Numbered from the stretch's first letter, positions 33,681-42,751 are shown. The stretch is DNA of 46,280 nucleotides from JADHLJ01 sp038118725 (GCA_038118725.1 JAYOIK010000038.1:1-46280), one strand, 5' to 3'. Numbers and translations: made by a program. The notes: generated by a model from the sequence alone, not told the origin.

Positions 33681-34811
33681 GTGAGTAAGCCGTCCGAAGG
33701 CGGCTGGAATGCCGTCGTGGGGTCCTCGGCGATTCTGTCCCTGGCATTGCTCGGGGATGCGCTGATCTACGCCGTGTTGCCGGCCTATGCCGAGGATTTC
33801 GGCCTGACCCTGCCTTGGGTCGGGGTGATGCTCTCGGCCAACCGTTTCGTGCGGGTTTTCGCCTATGGATTGATCGCGCGCATGACCCATGCGATCGGCG
33901 TGCGCAACATGTGCCTCGCGGCGGCGATCCTGGCGACGCTCTCCACCGCGCTTTATGGTTTGGGCGAGGGGCCGGCGGTGATTCTGTTCGCGCGGATCCT
34001 ATGGGGCCTGACCTACGCGGCGCTTATCCTCGTAACGCTCGTCTATTCGGTGGAGTATCGCGCCCAGGTCGGCCTGCGCGTCGGCGTCGGTCGTGCCATC
34101 CAAAGAACGGGCCCCATCCTCGCGCTGTTCGGCGGCGCCTGGCTGGTTGGGCTGGTCGGACCGAACGACACGTTCCTCATCCTCGCGATTCCGACCGCGC
34201 TAGCGATCCCAATCGCGCTGACTCTTCCAAAGCATCACGCTTCCGAGACCCGGGATGACAAGCCGCCGGCGCTTGGTCGGCCCAAGCCCATCGACATACT
34301 GTTCTTCCTGCAAGGCTATGGCGTCGACGGTGTCTTCGCCATCAGCATCACGCTGATCTTCGCTCGCGAGAACGACCTGTCGGTTGCCGTGATGGGCGGC
34401 GGCGCGCTTTTGGCGATGCGGCATTTCGGAGAGGCGATCGCGGCGCCGCTTTTCGGCTGGATCGCCGATCGCTACGGCGCCCGGCGGGTGTTTATCCTGT
34501 CCGGTATTCTGACTGTTGTCGGGTTTGTCAGCATCGCCGTTGGGTTCACGGTTTTCGGCGCGCTGATCATGCTGTTGTTCCGGGGCGCCCTGGCGTCACT
34601 CGGCCCGGCGGTAATCGTGCAGGGCATGGCGAGTGACGAGCAGGCGATCGGCCCGTTGGCGCGGATGCAGGCTTGGCGTGATTTCGGCGCCGCGTGCGGT
34701 CCCTTGGCGACCGGATTCCTTCTCGCCTATACCTCCGCCGAGCTTCAGCACGCGGTGGTCGCCGTCGCGCTAACCCTGGGGTTGATCTACTGGCTCCGGG
34801 AAAAAGCGTGA
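33681..34811 (+). CDS. MFS transporter
   Basis: This 376-residue membrane protein has about twelve hydrophobic segments in two halves with a central loop (KHHASETRDDKPPALGRPKP). The loop 8-9 motif WIADRYGARRVFILSG is a good match to the MFS motif A copy in the second half. The first half has the weaker VRVFAYGLIARMTHAIG. The start is a GTG at 33681, nine bases after the VOC gene. As the last gene of the catabolic run it may import the substrate or export a product. The protein is a little short for MFS (usually 390-420 residues) because the N-terminal tail is brief. Confidence 0.88.
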   Translation: MSKPSEGGWNAVVGSSAILSLALLGDALIYAVLPAYAEDFGLTLPWVGVMLSANRFVRVFAYGLIARMTHAIGVRNMCLAAAILATLSTALYGLGEGPAVILFARILWGLTYAALILVTLVYSVEYRAQVGLRVGVGRAIQRTGPILALFGGAWLVGLVGPNDTFLILAIPTALAIPIALTLPKHHASETRDDKPPALGRPKPIDILFFLQGYGVDGVFAISITLIFARENDLSVAVMGGGALLAMRHFGEAIAAPLFGWIADRYGARRVFILSGILTVVGFVSIAVGFTVFGALIMLLFRGALASLGPAVIVQGMASDEQAIGPLARMQAWRDFGAACGPLATGFLLAYTSAELQHAVVAVALTLGLIYWLREKA

Positions 34812-35039
34812 TAAAGCGAGAGGCGGGCCTTTTTCGAGAAATGCTGCTTGATTTCGCATTCGCGAAGGTTTACTCACCAGTGAATGCTGCGTTGCAGCAA
34901 TTCTTGTCCTCGACGGAGCGCGCCACGCCCGATTGACCATCATCGCCGAGCGTTCCCGAACCGTCGCTTTCAAGTTCGCCGAAAAATGAGACCGGATCAC
35001 GCCAAACAGGTTGGCGGGACCCGTTGGAGTATCCTTGTT
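34812..35039. other. Intergenic region upstream of the SulP gene
   Basis: These 228 bases contain a short palindrome, TGCTGC-GTT-GCAGCA (34885-34899). The SulP frame is open leftward to 34884, but the stretch does not look like SulP sequence. The promoter of the SulP-USP pair is probably here. Confidence 0.35.
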
Positions 35040-36548
35040 ATGAGTAAACCATCCCTGTTGAGTTCAAGAGCGCTTGCGCGATCCCGGACCGAGTGGTTCG
35101 GCAATATTCGTGGCGATCTTCTCGCGGGACTTGTCGTGGCGCTGGCGTTAATCCCCGAGGCGATCGCGTTTTCGATCATCGCCGGCGTTGATCCGAAGGT
35201 CGGGCTTTACGCGTCGTTCTCGATCGCGGTGATAACCGCCATTGTCGGCGGCCGTCCCGGGATGATCTCGGCCGCGACCGCCGCGACGGCGGTGCTGATG
35301 GTCACGCTGGTGCGCGACCACGGGTTGCAGTATTTGCTGGCGACCACGGTATTGGTCGGGCTGATCCAGATCGCCGCCGGAGCGTTGCGGCTCGGCGTCG
35401 TCATGCGCTTCGTCTCCAAGTCGGTGTTGACGGGGTTCGTGAACGCGCTGGCGATATTGATCTTCATGGCGCAGTTGCCGGAGCTGACCAACGTGCCGCC
35501 GTTGACCTATGTGATGGTCGCCGGCGGGCTCGCGATCATCTATCTCCTGCCGCGCGTGACCAAGGCCGTGCCGTCGCCGTTGATCTGCATCATTGTGTTG
35601 ACCGCGCTATCGATCGGGCTGGATCTCGACGTGCGTACCGTCGACGACATGGGGCAGCTACCCGCGACCTTGCCGGTTTTTCTGCTGCCCGATATTCCGC
35701 TGACCTTCGAGACCTTGTGGATCATCCTGCCCTATGCCTTGGCCATCGCGGCGGTCGGGTTGTTGGAGTCGCTCATGACCGCGTCGATCGTCGATGAACT
35801 GACCGATACCGCCAGTGATAAAAATCGCGAATGCGTCGGCCAGGGCGTGGCGAACTGCGCTACTGGCTTTATCGGCGGAATGGCCGGCTGCGCGATGATC
35901 GGCCAGTCGGTGATCAACGTGAAGTCAGGCGGGCGTGGTCGATTATCGTCATTCTGCGCCGGGATTTTTCTGCTGATCTTCTGTGTCGGGCTTGGTGATT
36001 GGGTCAAGCAGATCCCGATGGCGGCGCTGGTCGCGATTATGATCATGGTGTCCATCGGTACCTTCAGTTGGGCGTCGATTCGGGACCTGAAGGTTCATCC
36101 GCGCAGCTCGTCGATTGTCATGCTGGCGACCGTCGCCGCGGTGGTGGCGACGCATAATCTGGCCATCGGTGTTCTGCTGGGCGTCCTGCTGTCGGGGATC
36201 TTCTTCGCCGGCAAGATCGCGCAGATCTTCAGCTTGACCTCGAGCTTGTCCGAAGACGGCTTGTCGCGGACCTATTTCGTGCGAGGCCAGTTTTTTTTCG
36301 CCTCCGCGGATGCGTTTCTCGCGGCCTTTGACTTCAAGGAGGTGCTGGAGACCGTGACCATCGATGTCAGCCAGGCGCATATCTGGGATATTTCCAGCGT
36401 TTCCGCGCTCGATACGGTGGTGCTGAAGTTTCGCCGCGAGGGCGCCGAGGTCGTTATCATCGGGCTGAACGAAGCCAGCGAAACGATCGTCGACAAGCTG
36501 GCGATCCATGACAAGCCCGGCGCTCTCGAACGCCTCATGGCGCATTGA
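35040..36548 (+). CDS. SulP-family anion transporter with STAS domain
   Basis: The 502-residue protein belongs to the SLC26/SulP family of sulfate, bicarbonate or dicarboxylate transporters. The transport domain (about residues 15-390) begins with RGDLLAGLVVALALIPEAIAF, spanning the TM1 signature, and includes GRPGMISAATAATAVLM and a GGMAGCAMIGQSVINVKSGGR-like segment near residue 280. The C-terminal STAS domain (about 410-502) shows WDISSVSALDTVVLKFRREG and EVVIIGLNEAS. I start at 35040 (MSKPSLLSSR), because the upstream open frame has no family match. It is 12 bp upstream of a universal stress protein gene, a known pairing in proteobacteria. The transported anion is unknown. Confidence 0.93.
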   Translation: MSKPSLLSSRALARSRTEWFGNIRGDLLAGLVVALALIPEAIAFSIIAGVDPKVGLYASFSIAVITAIVGGRPGMISAATAATAVLMVTLVRDHGLQYLLATTVLVGLIQIAAGALRLGVVMRFVSKSVLTGFVNALAILIFMAQLPELTNVPPLTYVMVAGGLAIIYLLPRVTKAVPSPLICIIVLTALSIGLDLDVRTVDDMGQLPATLPVFLLPDIPLTFETLWIILPYALAIAAVGLLESLMTASIVDELTDTASDKNRECVGQGVANCATGFIGGMAGCAMIGQSVINVKSGGRGRLSSFCAGIFLLIFCVGLGDWVKQIPMAALVAIMIMVSIGTFSWASIRDLKVHPRSSSIVMLATVAAVVATHNLAIGVLLGVLLSGIFFAGKIAQIFSLTSSLSEDGLSRTYFVRGQFFFASADAFLAAFDFKEVLETVTIDVSQAHIWDISSVSALDTVVLKFRREGAEVVIIGLNEASETIVDKLAIHDKPGALERLMAH

Positions 36549-36560
36549 CGGAGACCTACG

Positions 36561-37418
36561 ATGTCTAAGCTTCTGGCGCTGATCGACGGATCCGTCTACA
36601 GCCAAAGCGTCTGTGATCACGCGGTCTGGGCGGCGGTGGGGGAGCGTGATGCCTCGGCGCGCCTGCTGCATGTTCTCGGGCGGCGAGGCGGCTCGAGCGC
36701 GCCGGCCAATCTGAGCGGTACCCTGGAAGTCGACGGGCGGGACGCGTTGCTGGATGAGCTTGCGAGCTTGGATGAACAGCAAGCGCGCCTAGCCCAGCGT
36801 CGCGGTCGGATCGTGCTTGAAGAGGCGAAGGCGCGGATGGTGAGCGCCGGCGTGTCCGATGTCACGGTGACGCTGCGCAACGGGGATCTGATCGAGACCG
36901 TTCTGGAATTCGAAACCGATGTCGACTGTATTGTCATCGGCAAACGCGGCGAGGCGGCGGATTTCGCCAAACTTCACCTGGGATCGAACCTGGAGCGGGT
37001 GGTCCGTTCCAGCACCAAGCCGGTCCTGGTGGCCTCACGCGCCTTCAAGCCGATCAAACGCTTTCTAATCGCCTTCGACGGCGGCGCCAGCGCGATGAAG
37101 GCGGTGGATTACATTGCCCGCGGCCCGGTGTTCTCTGGGTTGGAGGGCGAGATACTGACCGTCGGTCCGGATACGCCGGAAAGCCGGGGCGCGCTTGATC
37201 GCATGGCCGCCATGCTCGCGGCGGGTGGTCACTCGGTCCGGGCGGATGTGCTGTCCGGTCAGGCCGACAGGGTGATCGCAAATCGCGTCGAACAGGGCGG
37301 AATCGACTTGCTGGTCATGGGCGCCTACGGGCATTCGCGGATTCGCAATCTGATCATCGGCTCGACCACCACGGAGATGATCCGGTCCTGCCTGATTCCG
37401 ATAATGCTGTTTCGTTGA
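36561..37418 (+). CDS. Tandem universal stress protein
   Basis: The 285-residue protein contains two UspA-like domains (about residues 1-155 and 160-285). The second has the ATP-binding ending LLVMGAYGHSRIRNLIIGS, matching the G-2X-G-9X-G-S/T pattern. The first has the corresponding CIVIGKRGEAADFAKLHLGSN. Such proteins bind nucleotide and act in stress tolerance, sometimes as partners of membrane transporters. GGAG precedes the ATG. Co-transcription with the SulP gene (12 bp) suggests that it responds to or modulates that transporter (inference). It is convergent with the dehydrogenase on its right. Confidence 0.92.
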   Translation: MSKLLALIDGSVYSQSVCDHAVWAAVGERDASARLLHVLGRRGGSSAPANLSGTLEVDGRDALLDELASLDEQQARLAQRRGRIVLEEAKARMVSAGVSDVTVTLRNGDLIETVLEFETDVDCIVIGKRGEAADFAKLHLGSNLERVVRSSTKPVLVASRAFKPIKRFLIAFDGGASAMKAVDYIARGPVFSGLEGEILTVGPDTPESRGALDRMAAMLAAGGHSVRADVLSGQADRVIANRVEQGGIDLLVMGAYGHSRIRNLIIGSTTTEMIRSCLIPIMLFR

Positions 37419-37445
37419 CCCTCTCGGGCCGCGCGGATCGCGATA

Positions 37446-38414
37446 TCAGACGACCTGGTTCAGCAACGCATCCTCGCCGCGTTCCAGGCGTTCAATGTTC
37501 TCCATCATGATATCGAGAACATTGTCCTCGTAGCGGCGCGTCTCGCCCGCGGTATGCGGGGTCAGAAGAACATTTTCCATTCCCCACAGCGCCGAGTTTT
37601 CGGGCAGGGGTTCGGGGTCGGTGACGTCTATGCCCGCCGCCGCGAAAGCGCCAGCGTTCAACGCGGCGACGAGATCCTTCTCCACCACACAGGCGCCGCG
37701 CGCGACATTGATCAGATAAGCCGACGGCTTCATCGCGGTCATCGCCTCCGCGTCGATCAGGCCCCGTGTTTCATTGGTCAATGGACAGCAGAGGACCACG
37801 AGATCAGCCTCGGCGATCCGTTGGAGCTTTTCCGACATCGGATAAACTTGGTCGAACACCGGATCCGCGCTGGCGACCGAGCGGCGCATGCCGACGGGAC
37901 GCATGCCGAAGGCTCTACCAAGCGTCGCCACGCGGGCGCCGATCTGTCCGGCGCCGATAATCAGCATGGTCTTGCCCGGCAGTTCCTCCTCGCGGGTCGG
38001 GATATGACTATTCATTCCGCGCCAGTGCTTGCGGTGCTGGGCGTCGCGGCAGAGATGGATCTGCCTGCTGAGCCCCAGGATCAACGCCATCGCGTGCTCC
38101 GCCACCGCGTTGGTGTTAACCCCGCGCCCATTGGCCATGCGGATGCCCTTCGCGGCGATGGCCTCGGTGTCGAACTGGTCATAACCGGCACCGGCGACCT
38201 GGATATATTTCAGCCGCTCCGCCACATCCAAAAGCTCGTTTCGCCAAAGCGCGGTCGCGACGATCACGTCGGCCCCGGCGATCCGCGCCTCGGTGTCCTC
38301 GGGCGTCACCGTCGTGTAGTTGGCGATGCCGGTATCCCGGAGCGTGAACCGTGCCTCGAACTGATAGGCGATATGGGAGAACTGAATTACCAGGTCGGAG
38401 CGTGAAGGAAACAT
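37446..38414 (-). CDS. D-isomer-specific 2-hydroxyacid dehydrogenase
   Basis: This 322-residue NAD(P)-dependent enzyme interconverts D-2-hydroxy and 2-oxo acids. The Rossmann motif is IIGAGQIGARVATLGRAFGM (about 145-164). The catalytic Arg is in NVARGACVVE, the Glu in DPEPLPENSALW and the His in LLTPHTAGE. I start at 38414 because GGAAGG is well spaced; the open frame continues 28 codons upstream without support. It lies 37 bp after the ketopantoate-reductase-family gene on the same strand. Glyoxylate/hydroxypyruvate reductase or a phosphoglycerate-dehydrogenase-like role are options. It could be the NAD counterpart to the FAD-linked enzyme at 31543. Confidence 0.93.
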   Translation of the reverse strand: MFPSRSDLVIQFSHIAYQFEARFTLRDTGIANYTTVTPEDTEARIAGADVIVATALWRNELLDVAERLKYIQVAGAGYDQFDTEAIAAKGIRMANGRGVNTNAVAEHAMALILGLSRQIHLCRDAQHRKHWRGMNSHIPTREEELPGKTMLIIGAGQIGARVATLGRAFGMRPVGMRRSVASADPVFDQVYPMSEKLQRIAEADLVVLCCPLTNETRGLIDAEAMTAMKPSAYLINVARGACVVEKDLVAALNAGAFAAAGIDVTDPEPLPENSALWGMENVLLTPHTAGETRRYEDNVLDIMMENIERLERGEDALLNQVV

Positions 38415-38451
38415 TAAGGCCTTCCAAAAACAAGAATTGAACGTTGGCGGC

Positions 38452-39381
38452 TCAGGGGAGAGCCGGGGCGCCGTGCTCATGGGGCGCCAGCGCCGCATAG
38501 ACCGCCCGGTTCATCGGGGTGTCGACACCGACCTCGACGCCCAGTCGCGCCACCGAGCCGTTGAGAGCCGAGGCCTCCAGCTTCTCGCCACGCTCAAGCG
38601 CCGCCAGGATCGAGGCCTTCATGGCTTCCGGGAGCATGTCCAGGACCGCCATCGTGCGCTCGACTTGATCGTCGGGCAGGGGCTTGCCGAGCGCCCGGGC
38701 CACCGCGACCACCTCGCTCGCCAGTTCAACCATCAACGCCCGTGTCGCCGGATCGGAACGACAGATTCCGAGCGGCAAACGGGTGAGACAGTTCGCGCCG
38801 GCCAGCGTGCAGATCATGACGAATTTCTGCCACAGCTCTCGTTCGATGTTTTCCGGCACCGGCGCGTCGATCCCGGCCTCGGCGCAGGCCGCGCGGAATG
38901 CCAGGATGCGCGGGCTGGCGCTGTTATCCATCTCTCCGACCCTGAGAATCTGCATGGTCGCGAAGTGCCGCACGACTCCCGGCGCCTCGATTAGCGCGCT
39001 GATATTGGCCACGCCGCCGATGACATTGTTGGCGCCGAGCACGCCTTGGAGGGTATCCATGTGTGTGATGCCGTTGAGAAAGGGGATCACCCCGGTCTCG
39101 GGTCCGACGGCGGGCTCGATCAGCGCGGCGGCGGAATCGGTATCATAAGCCTTCACGCAGAACAGAATGATATCCGCGATCCCAAAATCGGCGGGATTGT
39201 CGCTGGCCTTGGCGGGTTGGATTGTAATGTCGCCAAGTTCGCTCAGGACTTTGAGGCCGTCGGCCTTGATGGCTTCCAGATGCTTGCCGCGGGCAACGAA
39301 ACCGACGTCATGCCCCGCCGCCGCCAACCGCGCGCCGAAATAGCCACCAACGCCGCCGGTTCCCATCACGATGATTTTCAT
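38452..39381 (-). CDS. 2-dehydropantoate 2-reductase family protein
   Basis: The 309-residue enzyme belongs to the PanE/ApbA family, which in the model case reduces ketopantoate to pantoate with NADPH. The N-terminal Rossmann motif is MGTGGVGGYFGARLAAAGHD, about residues 6-25. FCVKAYDT and the LNGITHMDTL block follow, and the C-terminal domain contains ELWQKFVMICTLAGANCL with the family catalytic lysine (Lys in WQKF). Its gene overlaps the MFS gene by 4 bp (ATGA). Since paralogues with other 2-oxo acid substrates are common, and since the neighbours are an MFS and a hydroxyacid dehydrogenase, a catabolic role is as likely as pantothenate synthesis. Confidence 0.92.
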   Translation of the reverse strand: MKIIVMGTGGVGGYFGARLAAAGHDVGFVARGKHLEAIKADGLKVLSELGDITIQPAKASDNPADFGIADIILFCVKAYDTDSAAALIEPAVGPETGVIPFLNGITHMDTLQGVLGANNVIGGVANISALIEAPGVVRHFATMQILRVGEMDNSASPRILAFRAACAEAGIDAPVPENIERELWQKFVMICTLAGANCLTRLPLGICRSDPATRALMVELASEVVAVARALGKPLPDDQVERTMAVLDMLPEAMKASILAALERGEKLEASALNGSVARLGVEVGVDTPMNRAVYAALAPHEHGAPALP

Positions 39382-40601
39382 GTCTCGCTATCCTTTCGGT
39401 TTGGCGTGTCGGCGGCGGGTAACCCGTGAGCCGGACGCAGCAATATCACGGCAGGTATCAGCGCGACGCCGCCCACGGTCAAGAACCCGGCGACGTAACT
39501 GTCGCTGAAGCCGACGATCGCGCTGAATATCGCGGGGCCGATCGCGACCCCGAGAAAGGTAAAGGCCGAGACCCCACCGGTGGCGCGCGCCACGTCGGGA
39601 CCCGGCATGATACGGGCGATCTCGCCGATATAGACCCCGTTCCAGCCGGCCGCGACGATGCCCGTGCCGAGCGATACGGCCCACAAAAGCGTTCGTGGCC
39701 AGCTCTCGTCCAACGCCGCGAGCGCCAGTCCACACCCAAAGATCAGAAACCCGATAACCGACAGCAAGGGCCGGGCCGGCAGGACCCGGTCGCTCACCCA
39801 GCCCAGAAACGGTCGTCCGACGATCCCACCGACATGCATGATCGAGAAGGTGGCCCCGGCCGTAACCGGGTCAAGGCCGCCGCGTTCGACCAGGACCACG
39901 ACATAGAATGTAAACAAGGAGAGCTGCATCATCGCGTAGACGAAAGAGGCGAGAGCCAGGGGACGCAGGTGTGCGTCCCCGGCGACCATCCGGATCGCCG
40001 CCAGGGTCTCCCCCGGACGAATCGGCCGGCTGGGGTCGCGATCGGTGTCGAAATGTCGGCGCGCCGACTGAAGGCCTAGGGCGACAACAAGCAGAACCGC
40101 GACCACCGCGGCAATGCCCCAGGGCCATCCATGGGCATCGGCGATCCCCGGTACGGTGATCCCGAGAAGAAACCCGCCAATCGGCACGCCGGTTTGCTTG
40201 AGAGAGAAGACAAAGCCCCGGTTCTCGCGCGAGATGGTCCGGGCCAAGAGATGACTGGCGGCGGGCGTGGCGACGCCGTATCCCATACCCGCCGCGAAGG
40301 CGCCGATCAGCATCGCCGGAAGCCATCCCCCGAGCGCGAAAACCAGTCCGGCGACGCCGAGAAGCATGGCGATCTGCGTGGTGCGGATGGAGCCATGCCG
40401 CGCGATGACCGATCCCGCGACCGAGGTGAAGACGATGGCGCCGGAGAACACCGTCGCCGAGTACAGGCCGACCTGGCTCGCCTCGATGTCGATATCGGCG
40501 GCGATCTGCGGCGCCAGGACGGGAACCGTCATGACCGCCATGGCGATGGCGACTTGCGCGGTCACCATCGCGGCGAGGGAGAGGGTCGACTCCCTATTCA
40601 C
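39378..40601 (-). CDS. MFS transporter
   Basis: The 407-residue protein has twelve hydrophobic segments and the alternating Gly/Ala-rich helices of MFS permeases. Helpful motifs are AGSVIARHGSIRTTQIAML (loop 2-3), FSLKQTGVPIGGFLLG (helix 5 region) and FLGWVSDRVLPARPLL (loop 8-9). The start is a GTG at 40601 with GGGAGAGG upstream. It precedes the ketopantoate-reductase-family gene with a 4-bp overlap, so the transporter and the reductase are probably made together. Substrate unknown; cyanate/glyoxylate-like carriers of this type import small organic acids. Confidence 0.9.
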   Translation of the reverse strand: MNRESTLSLAAMVTAQVAIAMAVMTVPVLAPQIAADIDIEASQVGLYSATVFSGAIVFTSVAGSVIARHGSIRTTQIAMLLGVAGLVFALGGWLPAMLIGAFAAGMGYGVATPAASHLLARTISRENRGFVFSLKQTGVPIGGFLLGITVPGIADAHGWPWGIAAVVAVLLVVALGLQSARRHFDTDRDPSRPIRPGETLAAIRMVAGDAHLRPLALASFVYAMMQLSLFTFYVVVLVERGGLDPVTAGATFSIMHVGGIVGRPFLGWVSDRVLPARPLLSVIGFLIFGCGLALAALDESWPRTLLWAVSLGTGIVAAGWNGVYIGEIARIMPGPDVARATGGVSAFTFLGVAIGPAIFSAIVGFSDSYVAGFLTVGGVALIPAVILLRPAHGLPAADTPNRKDSET

Positions 40602-40643
40602 GAACCTCTCCCGTGATATGGCGCGCGCGCCGAGGATAGGGGA

Positions 40644-41435
40644 CTAGACAACCGGGCTGCGACCGCCATCCACGTTGATCGCCACGCCGGACAGGTAACT
40701 GGCGCGGTCGGAGGCGAGGAAACACGCGACATCGGCGAATTCCTCGGCACGACCGACCCGGCCCAGGGGGATCTTGTTGCTCTCGGCCATGTCTTGCAGA
40801 AATTCGTCGTAGCTGATGCCGCTTCCCGAGGCCTGGTGCTTCACCTCGTGCTGATTGCTGTCGATGAGCCCGACCAGGAGCGCGTTGACCAAGACGTTAT
40901 GCGGCGCGGCCTCGCCGGCGAGAACCTTGGTCAGGGCCATGCCCGCGGCGCGGCTGACGGCGGTGGGGGCGCCTTGTGCCGCCGGAGCCTTCGCGCCGAC
41001 ATTGAGAACGTTGATGATGCGGCCCCATTTACGCTCCTGCATCGACGGCAGGGCGAGGCGGGCGAGGCGGATCGCCGCGAAAAGCTTGAGATCAATATCG
41101 TTCTGCCAAAGCGCGTCGCTCACTTCCAGAAACGGGCCGCGCTGCGAGGTGCCGGCGTTGTTGACCAGGATATCGACGGGGCCGAGCTGCTCGACGACGG
41201 TCGCGTGCACGGCCTCGCATTCCTCGGCCTTGCTCACGTCGCGGGAGACCGCCACGATCTTGTTGCCGCCACCCGCCGCTTGGATCTCTTGGCGCGCGAC
41301 CTCCAGGGCCTCGGCCCCGCGCGCCGTGATCGCCACCGACGCGCCGGCCTCGGCGAACCTTATCGCCATGGCCTTGCCGAGCCCTTTGCTGCCACCGGTG
41401 ATAAGCGCGACTTTTCCGTCCAGGCGAACGTCCAT
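40644..41435 (-). CDS. SDR-family protein without the canonical catalytic residues
   Basis: The 263-residue protein has an intact cofactor loop TGGSKGLGKAM (about 13-23), VNNAGTSQRG and a C-terminal SGVAINVDGGRSP, so it folds as an SDR. The active site is changed: the catalytic Ser region reads INVLNVGAKA, and the Tyr-x-x-x-Lys position reads Thr158-x-x-x-Arg162 (PTAVSRAAG). A group of SDRs with this pattern exists, so it is not a sequencing fault. Its activity is unclear. GGGAGG precedes the ATG at 41435. It lies 42 bp upstream of the MFS gene and so probably heads the leftward operon 41435-37446. Confidence 0.9.
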   Translation of the reverse strand: MDVRLDGKVALITGGSKGLGKAMAIRFAEAGASVAITARGAEALEVARQEIQAAGGGNKIVAVSRDVSKAEECEAVHATVVEQLGPVDILVNNAGTSQRGPFLEVSDALWQNDIDLKLFAAIRLARLALPSMQERKWGRIINVLNVGAKAPAAQGAPTAVSRAAGMALTKVLAGEAAPHNVLVNALLVGLIDSNQHEVKHQASGSGISYDEFLQDMAESNKIPLGRVGRAEEFADVACFLASDRASYLSGVAINVDGGRSPVV

Positions 41436-41507
41436 GATTCCCTCCCTTGGAGAATGTTTTCGTGAAGGCGACGCCCCGTCCCCGACAAGTGGTTCGTGAG
41501 ATGGCCC

Positions 41508-41543
41508 ATTGGTTGGCTCTCTGGTTGGCCCTTTGGTTGGCCG
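41508..41543. repeat. Three tandem 12-bp repeats upstream of the SDR
   Basis: ATTGGTTGGCTC, TCTGGTTGGCCC and TTTGGTTGGCCG follow one another at 41508-41543, sharing TGGTTGGC. They lie 73 bp upstream of the SDR start in a divergent control region, so they could be direct-repeat binding sites. Chance slippage repeats are also possible. Confidence 0.45.
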
Positions 41544-41680
41544 AGGAATGCGTTTCGGGCGGGACGTCGCGTTGGCCGCGATCCTAATCAACCCCGGTGG
41601 CGATGAACAGGGTGCGGCCTTAAGGATTTGTTAACGCCTAGGGTTGAAAGTGCGAAGTCCCGAGTAAACCGGAGGCCGTG

Positions 41681-42733
41681 ATGGCCGAACCCGCCGTGGA
41701 TGACGTAACTGAAATCGCCGAGCCGATCGACCCCAACACGATGGACTCGCTGCACGCCTTGCCGCTTGCCATCATGCCGCTGAAGACGCCGGGGCTGCGC
41801 AAATCCGCGATGATCAAGAACGCGCGCTTGGATTCGGTTATCGAATTGTTCAGCGACAGTTCGGCGGGCAGTGGTCAGATCGAACCCAACGCGGTCACGG
41901 ACTTTTATCAGAACACCCCGGAGCTGCGAGAGGATCTCGGGGTGTTGGGCGCGGTCGGAAACCTGCAGTCCTTTGATGTCTATTCCCTCAGGATAGAGCT
42001 GCGCAATCTGAATATCGGCTTCGAGGATTTCGATTGCCTGAAGCTCTCGCCGAAGAAACAGACGGAGTTAAACGCGTTCATGCGGACCTTCACGCGCCCG
42101 CTGATCGCCCGGGTGTACGGCAGCGAGAACCAGGAAGTGACGGATGTCGGCGAGATCATCAAGATGCTCGCCCAGCCGGATCGGCAGGCCGCGATCAAGC
42201 AGCTACAGCGCTTGGCCGACGAGTTGAACGTCACGATCATGGAAGTGCCCAGCTTCATCGAGCATTACGGCGATATCTTCCTGTCGCTTTCGTACTATCG
42301 AAACTGTTTCGACGAAACCATGCGGGACATTCCGAACTTTCTCGTTTGGATGGATGATCTGCGGAAAAATCATCAGGTCCGAGGAGATCGGTCCCAGAGC
42401 AAGATGCTCGACGACATCGAAACGGGCTTGAACGAGATCACTTCATCGGTGAACGGTCGATTCGGCTTCTTTACCACGATCTCGAGGGATTTCTGGTCGG
42501 ATATCTCGGCGGATTCGTTCCGCGAGTTCCGCGACACGGTGACCGCTCATCATGTCAGCATCGGCGCCGTGTTGTGCGGTCTATCGGTAAAGATGAAACT
42601 TTGGAAGCAGCGTTTCCGCCAAGGTGGCGGGGCACCCTCGAAACGGTTGGAATTCCTGCAATCGGAAGTTCATCCGGGCCTGGATCATATCAGGCGCATA
42701 GAAAAGAGTTTCGGGGCGGTCAAGCCCGCCTAA
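41681..42733 (+). CDS. Hypothetical protein, 350 aa
   Basis: I do not recognise the family. The protein has an acidic, probably flexible N-terminus (about 1-35, VDDVTEIAEPIDPNT). A mostly helical body follows, with blocks such as AVGNLQSFDVYSLRIELRNL, about residues 90-109, SFIEHYGDIFLSLSYYRNCF and FVLWMDDLR-like FLVWMDDLRKNHQ. It has no signal peptide and no membrane helix. Its C-terminal part (DTVTAHHVSIGAVLCGLSVKMKLWKQRF) is more hydrophobic. The ATG at 41681 is preferred over a GTG one codon upstream because GGAGG at 41671-41675 is better spaced for it. It is a single gene, divergent from the SDR operon and convergent with the amidotransferase gene. Confidence 0.85.
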   Translation: MAEPAVDDVTEIAEPIDPNTMDSLHALPLAIMPLKTPGLRKSAMIKNARLDSVIELFSDSSAGSGQIEPNAVTDFYQNTPELREDLGVLGAVGNLQSFDVYSLRIELRNLNIGFEDFDCLKLSPKKQTELNAFMRTFTRPLIARVYGSENQEVTDVGEIIKMLAQPDRQAAIKQLQRLADELNVTIMEVPSFIEHYGDIFLSLSYYRNCFDETMRDIPNFLVWMDDLRKNHQVRGDRSQSKMLDDIETGLNEITSSVNGRFGFFTTISRDFWSDISADSFREFRDTVTAHHVSIGAVLCGLSVKMKLWKQRFRQGGGAPSKRLEFLQSEVHPGLDHIRRIEKSFGAVKPA

Positions 42734-42751
42734 TGCCCGCCTCGGTCCAAG

